Origin: Candidatus Accumulibacter phosphatis
GTDB taxonomy: Bacteria; Pseudomonadota; Gammaproteobacteria; Burkholderiales; Rhodocyclaceae
Assembly: GCF_012939955.1 (NCBI RefSeq)
Contig: NZ_SPMY01000016.1
Coordinates: 43,584 to 107,583, forward strand
Direction of reading: 5' to 3'
DNA length: 64,000 nucleotides
Under the pieces are notes generated by a model. It worked only from the letters and a program-made list of their open reading frames with translations. It made no database searches and had not been told where the DNA came from. Numbering within the stretch: position 1 is the first letter of the stretch; each line of letters opens with the position of its first letter. Below, one piece after another: positions 16,785-26,326 of this stretch. Position numbers and translations under genes: made by a program.

Positions 16785-18638
16785 GTGCTGCTGCTGGAGG
16801 TCGTGCAGCGCGATGCCGGCGACGAGAAACACGCGGACTACGGCGCACTCGTTCGCGCGCTCGACGCGCTCAGCGAGCGCCCGCCCGACGCCGACTGCCC
16901 CTACCGCGACCTGCGCGCTTTCCGCGAAGAAGACCAGCCGCTCTTCTTCGGCCGCGACGCGTTCACCAGCGAACTCGCCGCCGCCGTCGTCGGCGCTTCG
17001 GGCAGCGGCAAGTCGTCGGTGGTGCAGGCCGGGCTGATCCCGGTGCTGCGCGCTCGCGGTGGCTGGGCGGTGGGCATCTTGCGGCCCGGTCGCGAACCCT
17101 GGCGCAGCCTCGCCGCCTGCCTTCTCGAACTGATCGAAGGCGAGCCAACCGCCGACGAGCGCGTCAAACGGGTGATCGCCACGGGCGAACTAGCCGCCAG
17201 GCTTGCCGATGTCGGCGACCAGCCGCTGCTCGAATTCTGCCTGACGCAACTGTACGCCCGCAGTCGGGACGGCACCCTGTGCCAGGCCGCTTTCGAAGCC
17301 ATCGGCGGCGTCCGCGGCGCCATCGTGCAACGTGCCGACAGCGTCATCGACGCCATGGAGAGCGAGCATCCAGGCCGCGCGGCGATGGCCCGCGACATCT
17401 TCCTGCAACTCGTGCAGCTCGGCGAAGGCAGCGAGGACACCCGCCGACGCGCGCCGCTAGTCGACTTCGACGATGTAGCGCGCGCGCTGATCGGTGAGTT
17501 GGCGACCGCCCGTCTGCTGGTCACCGGCCGCGACCCTGGCAGCGCAACGGAGACCGTCGAGGTCGCCCACGAAGCGCTGATCCGCAACTGGCACCGCCTG
17601 CACCAGTGGCTGCAGGAAGACCGCACCGATCTGCACCAGCGACGCGAAATCGGACGTGCCACCCTGGCCTGGCGGGCGCACGGCGACAGTTATCGCTGGC
17701 CCGACGAGCGGGTGATTCGCGAAACCGCGCCGATGCTGCAGCGCCTCGGATCGCGCTTCGAGCTGAACGACGTCGAGCGCGATTTCCTCGGCCCGCTCGC
17801 CGCCGACGCAATGCTCGCGCTGCTCGACGAGGCCTCCACCCCGCAGGCCTTGCGCGCGCAGATCGGCGACCGCCTGGCGCTGCTCGCCCGCGGCCACCCG
17901 CGCCCCGGCGTAGGCGTCGGTGCCGACGGCCTGCCGGAGATCGCCTGGCACGCGATTCCGGGCGGCGAGGTCGAACTGGACATCGACGCCACTGGCCTGT
18001 GGAAGCGCTGGCGCGGTCGGCCGCGCTTCCAGGTTGCGCCTTTCCACATCGCCCGTCATCCGCTGACGATCGCCCAGTGGCGCGTCTTTCTCGAAGCCGC
18101 CGACGGCTACGACGAACTGCTGCGCAAGGTTTACAGCTGGCTGCCAGCGTTTCAGCGCGGCAGCGACAACCAGCCGGCGGGGAATGTCACCTGGATCGAA
18201 GCAATGGCTTACTGCCAGTGGCTTTCTGTGACGCTTGGTTTTCCCGTCCGCTTGCCGACCGAGTGGGAGTGGCAGCAGGCGGCGACCGGCGGCGACCCGC
18301 GCAGCGAGTTTCCCTGGGGCGAGTGGCAGGAAGGACGGGCCAACACGGTCGACAGCGAATTGGGCCGGATGACTGCCGTCGGCCTATATCCGCAGGGAGC
18401 AAGCGCCCAGGGTGTGCTGGACCTTACCGGCAATACCTGGGACTGGTGTCTCAACAAGTTCGATACGCCGAGCGATGCGACACTGGCTGTTGACGCCCGG
18501 CGCGTGGTTCGCGGCGGCTCGTGCGGTGGCGATCGTCACCACGCGCGTTGCGCCTCCCGCAACGTCGTCGCTCGCGACTACCGCGGCGGCGATCTCGGCT
18601 TTCGGGTGTTGTGTGTTTCCCCCATCCCGAAGCGCTGA
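16785..18638 (+). CDS. STAND-type NTPase fragment fused to a formylglycine-generating-enzyme-like (FGE/SUMF1) domain
   Basis: Protein of 617 residues in the open frame. Residues 39-60 (PYRDLRAFREEDQPLFFGRDAF) start an nSTAND1 NTPase, and VVGASGSGKSS (68-78) is its Walker A. The expected Walker B (DQFEEL type) and following sensor region are absent: the sequence jumps in frame from LLELIEGEP to ARLADVGDQPLLEF, a loss of roughly 150 residues versus the family. Residues about 375-610 are an FGE-sulfatase domain (PTEWEWQQA, LTGNTWDWC, RVVRGGSCG, LGFRVLC). An upstream reading frame from GTG 16666 (LRDIYDSIDQSGATREF, resembling an effector-associated helical domain) would join this one if one base were missing near 16783. 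Probably a degraded conflict-system protein. Confidence 0.72.
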   Translation: MLLLEVVQRDAGDEKHADYGALVRALDALSERPPDADCPYRDLRAFREEDQPLFFGRDAFTSELAAAVVGASGSGKSSVVQAGLIPVLRARGGWAVGILRPGREPWRSLAACLLELIEGEPTADERVKRVIATGELAARLADVGDQPLLEFCLTQLYARSRDGTLCQAAFEAIGGVRGAIVQRADSVIDAMESEHPGRAAMARDIFLQLVQLGEGSEDTRRRAPLVDFDDVARALIGELATARLLVTGRDPGSATETVEVAHEALIRNWHRLHQWLQEDRTDLHQRREIGRATLAWRAHGDSYRWPDERVIRETAPMLQRLGSRFELNDVERDFLGPLAADAMLALLDEASTPQALRAQIGDRLALLARGHPRPGVGVGADGLPEIAWHAIPGGEVELDIDATGLWKRWRGRPRFQVAPFHIARHPLTIAQWRVFLEAADGYDELLRKVYSWLPAFQRGSDNQPAGNVTWIEAMAYCQWLSVTLGFPVRLPTEWEWQQAATGGDPRSEFPWGEWQEGRANTVDSELGRMTAVGLYPQGASAQGVLDLTGNTWDWCLNKFDTPSDATLAVDARRVVRGGSCGGDRHHARCASRNVVARDYRGGDLGFRVLCVSPIPKR

Positions 18639-18729
18639 GCACCGCAGCTCTGATCTCTGTCAACTCTGTTTCGCTGACCCTCTGGAACATCGCGCAGCGA
18701 CGTTCTGCGGGGCGCGCAGCGCCCCGCGC

Positions 18730-18933
18730 CTATGCCGTCGGATAGCCGGCCTGCTCGATGATCTCGCGGATGTCGCTCTCACTCACCATTGCCGTGTGCT
18801 CGATGACCGCCTCGCCGCTTGCCAGCGAGACCTCGACGTGGCCGATACATGGCAGATCCTGGATCGCATTCATCACCAGGCGCAGGCAGTCGTCGGATTT
18901 CATTCCGGTGACTTTCAGGGTAGTGGTCGGCAT
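18730..18933 (-). CDS. Heavy-metal-associated (HMA) domain protein with altered metal motif
   Basis: Protein of 67 residues covering one HMA fold (TTTLKVTGM strand, helix to about 28, HVEVSLASGEAVIEH strand, SDIREIIEQAGY helix). In copper chaperones the loop is GMxCxxC; here it reads GMKSDDC, so the first cysteine is Ser and only one of the metal ligands remains. Good GAGGAG site 7 bases before ATG 18933. Function as a copper chaperone is therefore doubtful. The gene sits alone, next to an IS remnant. Confidence 0.78.
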   Translation of the reverse strand: MPTTTLKVTGMKSDDCLRLVMNAIQDLPCIGHVEVSLASGEAVIEHTAMVSESDIREIIEQAGYPTA

Positions 18934-18939
18934 CGCAAG

Positions 18940-19930
18940 CTCCTCTTCGGTGTGGCCGCTCATTGTATTCGCTAAGCCCAGCGTCACCGCAATCCACCCC
19001 CTTCCCCTTCCCCTTCCCTCCCCCCTCGCGCCGACCTTTACCCTCACACAAGTCAAAGATGTCGGATTCCCGATCGCCGATGCTCACCAGCTGGGTTTTC
19101 GCACACAGCGCCTGGATCCCGGAGAGCCGGGCGAAGCTGCTCAGCCACTTCATGCTCGGCTCGATGGGCAGCTCCTTGCACCGGTCGCGCTCCGCCAATC
19201 GAGCCACGCGCACACCCGACGCGACAACGCGCGGGGGGATATGTCCGGCACCGACACAACCACCTCCCGGATTCACTCTCGCTCTGGCATTCGCTCCAGG
19301 ATGTCGAGGGAGAACTCCTGCCCGCAATTCCGCATGACCATACGCTACGGCTCCGCTGCCACGGAGTTAAGTGTGTGCGACGATCAGCCCGCGAGGGGGA
19401 GCACGGCCTTGGCTCACCGGGCCGTTTCCTGCGCTCTGGGGACGCCCACAAATTGGCGCCGCGTTCGTCGCCTGGATGGCGTCGTGGTTTACCCGCACTC
19501 CTCTCTGGCTGGTCGCGCAGCGCTGGCTTATGGGCTGTGTTCTCGCCGGGCTCGCCGTACGTCTGGCGCTGGAAGAGCGGCGAAACCTTCAGGCTCGATG
19601 GTCGGAAAAAGCGTTCCCGACACAAGGAGGCGAACGTCCGCGTATGACCAGGAGTAGAGCTTGCCACCTCGGACTTGAGTTCCTGACCCTGCTTGCAGCC
19701 CGGCGAGGCGCAAGTATCCGAGGTCAGCGCTTTGACCCACACCTGGCGGGGCGTGCTGTGATAGGACTGGCCAGGGCGGGCAACGGGGACTCCGCCAGGC
19801 GGGCAACAAACTCCCACCCGTCACCAGTGCTAGAATCGCGCCTCGTACTTTCCCGTCCGGTGTTGGCTTCCCTCTCGCACCTCACACACCGCCGGGGCAA
19901 ACAACAAGCCAACAACAAGGAACAGCACAC
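18940..19930. other. Gene-poor region with an IS remnant
   Basis: Nearly 1 kb without an intact gene. It contains a fragment of a Tn5-like transposase (19043-19210, minus), a pyrimidine-rich tract near 19000-19030, and the leader of the CBS gene. Long open frames here have shadow-like composition. Confidence 0.5.
19043..19210 (-). pseudogene. IS4/Tn5-like transposase fragment
   Basis: About 55 codons in one minus-strand frame read KELPIEPSMKWLSSFARL and TQLVSIGDRESDIFDL. The second motif, GDRExDI, is the catalytic Asp block of Tn5/IS50-group transposases, in which a conserved D-R-E-x-D-I follows a beta strand. The flanking sequence does not continue the protein in any frame, so this is a remnant. 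It is a different, internal part of the protein from the element starting at 63614. Confidence 0.55.
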
Positions 19931-19931
19931 G

Positions 19932-21371
19932 ATGGCTGAGGAAGGTCAGTTTTTTCGCCCGGTGAAGGATTTCTGCCAGCGCACGGTCGTCACCTGCAAA
20001 CCGGATGACGCACTGGTGGACGTGGTTGGCATCATGCGCGAGAAGAATATCTCCAGCGTCGTGGTCTGCGATCAGAAACGACCGAGCGGCATCTTCACCG
20101 ACCGCGACCTGCGCAACAAGGTGGTCGCCTCGGGTGTTGACCCGTTGACGCTCACCGTCAGCGCGATCATGAACAGCCCGCTGGCAGTGATCGGCGAGGA
20201 TGACCTGCTCTACGAAGCCCTGTATCGCATGTCACGCCAAAAGATTCATCGCCTGGCAGTGGTCGATGGCAAGGGCCGACTCTCCGGAATCATCACCGAC
20301 AGCGACATCATTCGCCTGCAATCGCACTCGCCGCATCAACTGGTTCTGGACATCGAAGTGGCCCAGGACATTGAGGAAGTGAAGGTGGTGTACGGCAGGA
20401 TCCAGAGCCTGGTCCTGCACCTCAGTGGTAGCGGCACCAGCACTCGCGACATGGTGCGACTGATCGCCCACCTCAACGACCAGATCCTCTTGCGGCTGAT
20501 CGCGCTGATGCGCGCCGATCATTTTTCCGACTTGCCTGCGCGCTTTGCCTTTGTGGTCCTTGGTAGCGAGGGACGCGGCGAGCAGACGCTGCTCACCGAC
20601 CAGGACAATGCCATCGTCTACGGCGACGAACTGGGGCCCGAAGAAATCGCCCGCATCGAGGCCTTCTCCGAAGAGCTGGTCGCGTCGCTGATCGCCATTG
20701 GCATCCCGCCCTGCCCGGGCGGAATCATGGCCAAGAACAAGGAGTGGCGGCGCAGCATCGGCAAGTGGAAGGAGCAACTCGACCGCTGGCTACGCACGCC
20801 GACGCCGAAACACGTTCTCAGTTGCGGCACCTTTGTCGACATCCGCACGATCTACGGCGATCGTTCGTTTGAACAGGAACTCAAGGCGCAACTCTACGAG
20901 CATGTGCAGCGCGACAAATTGTTCCTGATGCGAATGGTCGAGAGCACCTTGCGTTTTGCCCCCCCGCTGGGTTGGTTTGGAAAAATCAAGGGCGAAAGCG
21001 GCGGCGAGCATTCCGGAATGCTGGAGATCAAGAAAGCCGGCATCTTTGCCATTTCCGAGGGCGTGAAAGCGCTGGCCATTCTCGCCGGCAAGCTCGAAGG
21101 GAGCACGCACCAGCGCCTTGAAGCGCTGGTCAAGGAGAAGGTGCTCAATCCGACGATGGCCGAAAACATTGCCGAAACCTTCGACTTTCTGGTTCTGATG
21201 CGGCTGCGCGGTCAGGTCGAAGCAGTACGTGAAGGGCGCAAACCGGACAACTACATTCCCCTCAAACGTCTCAACATGATGGAGCTCGGCCGCCTGCAAC
21301 TGGCGCTGAAGGGGGTCGAGAAATTCCAGGAGTTCGCCAAATCCCACTTCAACCTGAATCTGCTCAGGTAG
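19932..21371 (+). CDS. CBS-pair and DUF294 nucleotidyltransferase signalling protein
   Basis: Cytosolic protein of 479 residues. Two CBS domains (about 10-62 and 72-130, with GIFTDRDLRNKVV and GIITDSDIIRL) bind adenosyl nucleotides. A GlnD-like nucleotidyltransferase domain follows (about 150-290) with GSEGRGEQTLLTDQDNA, which holds the conserved GS and D-x-D residues, and then the DUF294 C-terminal helical domain. Homologues often have an extra N-terminal cNMP-binding domain, which is missing here. Probably a regulatory enzyme sensing energy state; target unknown. ATG 19932 with AAGG about 11 bases upstream. Confidence 0.85.
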   Translation: MAEEGQFFRPVKDFCQRTVVTCKPDDALVDVVGIMREKNISSVVVCDQKRPSGIFTDRDLRNKVVASGVDPLTLTVSAIMNSPLAVIGEDDLLYEALYRMSRQKIHRLAVVDGKGRLSGIITDSDIIRLQSHSPHQLVLDIEVAQDIEEVKVVYGRIQSLVLHLSGSGTSTRDMVRLIAHLNDQILLRLIALMRADHFSDLPARFAFVVLGSEGRGEQTLLTDQDNAIVYGDELGPEEIARIEAFSEELVASLIAIGIPPCPGGIMAKNKEWRRSIGKWKEQLDRWLRTPTPKHVLSCGTFVDIRTIYGDRSFEQELKAQLYEHVQRDKLFLMRMVESTLRFAPPLGWFGKIKGESGGEHSGMLEIKKAGIFAISEGVKALAILAGKLEGSTHQRLEALVKEKVLNPTMAENIAETFDFLVLMRLRGQVEAVREGRKPDNYIPLKRLNMMELGRLQLALKGVEKFQEFAKSHFNLNLLR

Positions 21372-21451
21372 GCCTGTGCCGGCGGGGCCGGGGTCGCCCC
21401 CACGCGGGTCTTTTCGAGCAACGCCGTCCCTTGGCGCGCAGAGCAGCGAAC

Positions 21452-21730
21452 TCAGTAATTATTGGTCTCGCTATTGTCGTCGGCCTTTTTTACACCCGGC
21501 TTGCGCCCACGCGCCGGCGTCGGCGGATCGCACGACAGCCGGCAGCTGGTACCCTCAATCTTCCGGCCGTCGATGAAACGGGTCACCCGGCAACAGATCA
21601 GGTCCCCCGATGAAGCGAGCCGCGCGACCTCGTCGCGTAGTTCGGCGATCGGAATATCGAGCGACGCTGCCATGTCGACATCGAGCTGCTCGCCGTTGGC
21701 TCTGAGGAAAGCAAGGATCGAATCGGTCAT
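21452..21730 (-). CDS. Small winged-helix-like protein
   Basis: Protein of 92 residues. TDSILAFLRANGEQLDVDMAAS then IPIAELRDEVARLASSGDLI is the pattern of a winged helix (recognition helix and wing), followed by a CCRVTRF strand and a basic Lys/Arg tail. Resembles short transcriptional regulators or DNA-binding accessory proteins of betaproteobacteria. GGGAG five bases before ATG 21730. Target unknown. Confidence 0.62.
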   Translation of the reverse strand: MTDSILAFLRANGEQLDVDMAASLDIPIAELRDEVARLASSGDLICCRVTRFIDGRKIEGTSCRLSCDPPTPARGRKPGVKKADDNSETNNY

Positions 21731-21905
21731 CTGAACTCCCAATAAATGCCTTTGCCAGTCGGCAAAATGTGTCAGTGTGCGCCGCAGATGCCATTCTGGC
21801 AAATCGCGCCCGGGCACAAGCCGGTTCTGACGCCTGCGCAGGGCGAATCACCGCAGCTATGCGCAGGCATAAAAGCAACGCGGAAACGCCCACTGTGCCA
21901 AGCGC

Positions 21906-21935
21906 AAAAAAGCCCAGTGCTGTAACACCGGGCTT
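21906..21935 (-). terminator. Rho-independent terminator of the phasin gene
   Basis: On the minus strand AAGCCCGGTG, loop TTACAG, CACTGGGCTT followed by TTTTG: a 10-bp stem with one mismatch and a T run, 46 bases after the phasin stop. Confidence 0.8.
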
Positions 21936-21980
21936 GAACGAAGACAGCCGCCAGAAAGCAGTGGCGACTGGTCGGTCTGG

Positions 21981-22496
21981 TCAGGCAGTCTTGGCAATCA
22001 TTTTCACTGCCGGTTCGGCACTGACTTCGGTCGCCGGCTTGGCGATCTGGGCCAGGTTGGCAAGCATCGAGTTGACCGTCGACAGCATAGCTTTGCCCGA
22101 CGACACCGCAAAGTCCACACCCGGAGGGGTGTTCTTCTTGGCTTCCTGAAGGAATCCGACTGCACCCCTGCCGGCCTGCGACAACTGGCCACCCAAGACC
22201 TGGACGACGGCTGACGAAGTCTCGTTGGAAATATGGTAAGCACGACGCGAAAAGGCGACCGACTGCGAGACGGCAGCAACCGCCATGGGTTGTTGCAGCG
22301 CCTTGAGGCCGTCCATATCGCGAACTTCGGACAAGGCCTTGAAATTCTCGGCCCCCTGTTTGGCGACGGCACGTGCCGTATGAAGATTCAGCGCAGCCAG
22401 TTTGCCCATTCCGTCGAGCGACGCATTGACCACCGACTTCCACGCTTCCAGGCCGACCTGGCTCTTGCTGGTGAATTGCTCAGCTACGTTGTACAC
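21981..22496 (-). CDS. Phasin family protein (PHA granule surface)
   Basis: Protein of 171 residues of the Phasin_2 family, coating polyhydroxyalkanoate granules. The N-terminus YNVAEQFTSKSQVGLEAW and the amphipathic Ala-rich helices with little Cys or Pro are typical; no signal peptide. GTG at 22496 is the start, with AAGGAGAG six bases upstream. It has its own sigma-70 promoter (22582-22609), two palindromes that look like repressor sites, and a terminator, so it is a monocistronic regulated gene. Divergent from the truncated hemoglobin gene. Confidence 0.88.
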   Translation of the reverse strand: MYNVAEQFTSKSQVGLEAWKSVVNASLDGMGKLAALNLHTARAVAKQGAENFKALSEVRDMDGLKALQQPMAVAAVSQSVAFSRRAYHISNETSSAVVQVLGGQLSQAGRGAVGFLQEAKKNTPPGVDFAVSSGKAMLSTVNSMLANLAQIAKPATEVSAEPAVKMIAKTA

Positions 22497-22559
22497 GGTA
22501 CTCTCCTTGAAATTGCGAAACCAAAACACCGCCCAGGCGGCTGCCGCCTGAAGCTGTTT

Positions 22560-22572
22560 GCTGCACTGCAGC
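22560..22572. promoter_or_regulatory. Palindrome GCTGC-ACT-GCAGC in the phasin leader (candidate PhaR site)
   Basis: Perfect 5-bp inverted repeat with 3-base spacer, located just downstream of the predicted transcription start of the phasin gene. It has the CTGC-N3-GCAG form I recall for PhaR, the PHA-responsive repressor of phasin genes. Position at the start of the transcript suits repression. Confidence 0.5.
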
Positions 22573-22581
22573 GGATGACCC

Positions 22582-22609
22582 ATTCTAGCCTTCGGGCAGT
22601 GATTGTCAA
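22582..22609 (-). promoter_or_regulatory. Sigma-70 promoter of the phasin gene
   Basis: On the minus strand TTGACA (22604-22609), 16-bp spacer, TAGAAT (22582-22587). The -35 box is perfect and the -10 box has one change. Predicted start of transcription near 22575, giving a leader of about 80 bases. Confidence 0.7.
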
Positions 22610-22614
22610 GCCTT

Positions 22615-22633
22615 TTTGTTGCGTTGCAACAAA
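22615..22633. promoter_or_regulatory. Palindrome TTTGTTGC-GTT-GCAACAAA upstream of the phasin promoter
   Basis: Perfect 8-bp inverted repeat with a 3-base centre, immediately upstream of the -35 box. Shares the TGC-N3-GCA core with the palindrome at 22560-22572, so one dimeric regulator could bind both. It could also affect the divergent hemoglobin gene. Confidence 0.5.
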
Positions 22634-22753
22634 CACAATTCAGCGAGCCGCGGGCGACCGACCGAAGGCAGCCAAGCGCGGACCACTCGCAATATTCGGC
22701 ACAGCGACCAGCACACCCGCGTTGCAGCACATCATCGACCTTGAGTGAGCACC

Positions 22754-23140
22754 ATGCAGGAACAGACGCCCTACCTCCTTATCGGCGGCGAAGCCACCGT
22801 TGCCAGCCTCTGCGAACGCTTCTACGAACTGATGGCAACGGTCCCCCAGTTCGCAACGATTCGCGCGCTGCACCCTGCCAACCTGCAGTCCTCGCGTGAC
22901 AAGTTGTTCATGTTTCTTTCCGGCTGGCTGGGCGGACCCGACCTCTACGTGCAGAACATTGGCCAGCCGATGTTGCGCCGACGTCACCTGCCTTTTGCGA
23001 TCGGCGAGGCCGAGCGTGATCAGTGGGTGGCGTGCATGCTGCTGGCCATGGAAGCGGTGGGAATCGAGGAAGCACTTCGCCAGAAGCTGCTGCTTTCCTT
23101 CTTCAAAACGGCCGACTTCATGCGCAACCAGGCCACCTAG
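22754..23140 (+). CDS. Group II truncated hemoglobin
   Basis: Cytosolic heme protein of 128 residues, O-type truncated hemoglobin that binds oxygen or NO. Conserved parts are visible: FYELMATVPQFATIRALHP (helix B/C region), LFMFLSGWLGGPDLYV, the RRRHLPFAIGEAERDQW block containing the proximal-side His and the group II Trp in helix G. ATG 22754 chosen; GTG at 22745 would add three residues. Convergent-free, divergent from the phasin gene, followed by typA. Confidence 0.87.
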   Translation: MQEQTPYLLIGGEATVASLCERFYELMATVPQFATIRALHPANLQSSRDKLFMFLSGWLGGPDLYVQNIGQPMLRRRHLPFAIGEAERDQWVACMLLAMEAVGIEEALRQKLLLSFFKTADFMRNQAT

Positions 23141-23183
23141 GCGAGCGGTATTTTGCAGCGCAGCACGGTTTGCCCGCCTGTGA

Positions 23184-23189
23184 TAGAAT
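23184..23189 (+). promoter_or_regulatory. Extended -10 element before typA
   Basis: TGATAGAAT at 23181-23189 is an extended -10 box (TG-n-TAGAAT) 31 bases before the typA ATG. No good -35 box is visible, which is common with extended -10 promoters. Confidence 0.45.
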
Positions 23190-23219
23190 AACCGCCCCTG
23201 TTGAGAGGCTTGACCCCTT

Positions 23220-25053
<1,834 letters not shown>

Positions 25054-25122
25054 AGCTGATCGCCGGCAAAGGCGGGCCGCTGACCGGATAGCTCGGCGGT
25101 GTTTGAGCGTTTTAGCGTTTGT

Positions 25123-25716
25123 CTACGCGCGCTGTCTGCGGAAGTGCTCGGCGAAGGCCACGGCTGCCGGAAAGAACTCGAGGAAGTCGCTTTCAAACTG
25201 GGCGTAGCGCTGCATAAGCTCGCCACCCGCGCCGCTCAGCGTGTTGCTGCGTTTGAGCCGGTGCACGGCGATCTGGTCGAGCGCCCGGCCCACCGCCGCC
25301 GGCTCACGATAACTGGCCAGCCAATCCTCCTGGCGCATTCTGGGCAGAATCCCGGCCAGACGATCGGGGAGCCGTCGCCGGGAGAGCAGCGCATAGACGG
25401 CGGCAGAAAAGGATTCCAGCGGCTGCGTCGAAAAACGCGCCCAGTGCGCAGCCAGGAAATGATCGTAAAACATATCGACGACGATGCCGCTGTAGCGACG
25501 ACGCTCGACGCTGACCCGTTGCCGGCTGCGCGCAAAAGCCCGGTGCGCATCCGCGAAACTGTCGGTCCGCCGGTGCAATAGCAGACCTTGCACGACGGCC
25601 GCGCTGAACTGTGGCGGCGCTGGCGACAGCGGCCCCTTGACGAAATCGCCGAGCAAGCCACCGAACCGGTAGTCGTCGTCGGGCCCGGCCAGCAGCGCGT
25701 GTGCCAGGTAGTTCAA
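25123..25716 (-). CDS. acpH: Acyl carrier protein phosphodiesterase (AcpH family)
   Basis: Cytosolic hydrolase of 197 residues that removes 4'-phosphopantetheine from acyl carrier protein. The family hallmarks MNYLAHALLAG, GGLLGDFVKG, LHRRTDSFADAH and the YSGIVVDMFYDHFLA segment (HD-like metal ligands) are all present. The start is TTG at 25716; the same bases overlap the stop of the DUF3301 gene (TTGA), so translation is coupled. Length agrees with the family (about 193-200). Confidence 0.87.
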   Translation of the reverse strand: MNYLAHALLAGPDDDYRFGGLLGDFVKGPLSPAPPQFSAAVVQGLLLHRRTDSFADAHRAFARSRQRVSVERRRYSGIVVDMFYDHFLAAHWARFSTQPLESFSAAVYALLSRRRLPDRLAGILPRMRQEDWLASYREPAAVGRALDQIAVHRLKRSNTLSGAGGELMQRYAQFESDFLEFFPAAVAFAEHFRRQRA

Positions 25717-26090
25717 GACGGCAGGCGGGGAAACGGTCGATTCTGCTCGTCGTCTGCCGTGCCTACCAAGCGCAGACGCGACCGCTCCGAGTGCGGCAAG
25801 TGCAGCGCCACCAGCTCGCTGCCGAGCAGCGTTACCTGACCATTGCGACGATTGTTACCGGTATCGCTGAACTCGAAACGATAGACGCGACGCAGTCGCA
25901 AGCGACCCTCATCATCGCGTCCCGGGCGCAAGGAAGCGAGTGCAACGGTGTCGTCGAGAAGCAGCAGATCCTCGGCAGCACAGGCCGCGCGAACGGCTCG
26001 CATGCCAGCCTCACGCGACTGGAAGCTGTCGAACCACAAGGCACAGCCGGCAAGCATCGCCAGCAGGCTGAGTACCTCCACCCAGGGCAT
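25713..26090 (-). CDS. DUF3301 family membrane protein
   Basis: Small protein of 125 residues: one N-terminal transmembrane segment (VEVLSLLAMLAGCALWF, about 4-20) followed by a soluble domain with CAAEDLLLLDDTVAL and RLRRVYRFEFSDTGNNR, the conserved blocks of DUF3301. Role unknown. ATG 26090 fits the family start; the frame extends upstream to 26177 without similarity. First gene of an operon with acpH. Confidence 0.78.
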   Translation of the reverse strand: MPWVEVLSLLAMLAGCALWFDSFQSREAGMRAVRAACAAEDLLLLDDTVALASLRPGRDDEGRLRLRRVYRFEFSDTGNNRRNGQVTLLGSELVALHLPHSERSRLRLVGTADDEQNRPFPRLPS

Positions 26091-26326
26091 CAGCGGCTGC
26101 CGCGGCCGCGGCCAGCGACAGACATGCTGCCGCCGGAGATGGCGGCCCGGCGGCGCCGGGCGCCGAAACCTGAGCACTTTAATGTCATCACCAATGGCCT
26201 CATTATCGTAAGTCGCGGCAGCGCCGGGTCACCGCCTGCGCGGCTGCCACATTTACCCATCGGAAAAGCGACGCCGAGCGCATCGCTCCACTGCGATCGC
26301 GACGAGCTTGGCTATACTAGCGAAAA

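Noticed and set aside
19053..19817. Minus-strand open frame of 254 codons and its plus-strand counterpart from 19371
   Set aside because: Pro/Arg/Ser-rich low-quality translation with no domain; the only recognisable trace is the short transposase piece at 19043-19210 in another frame.
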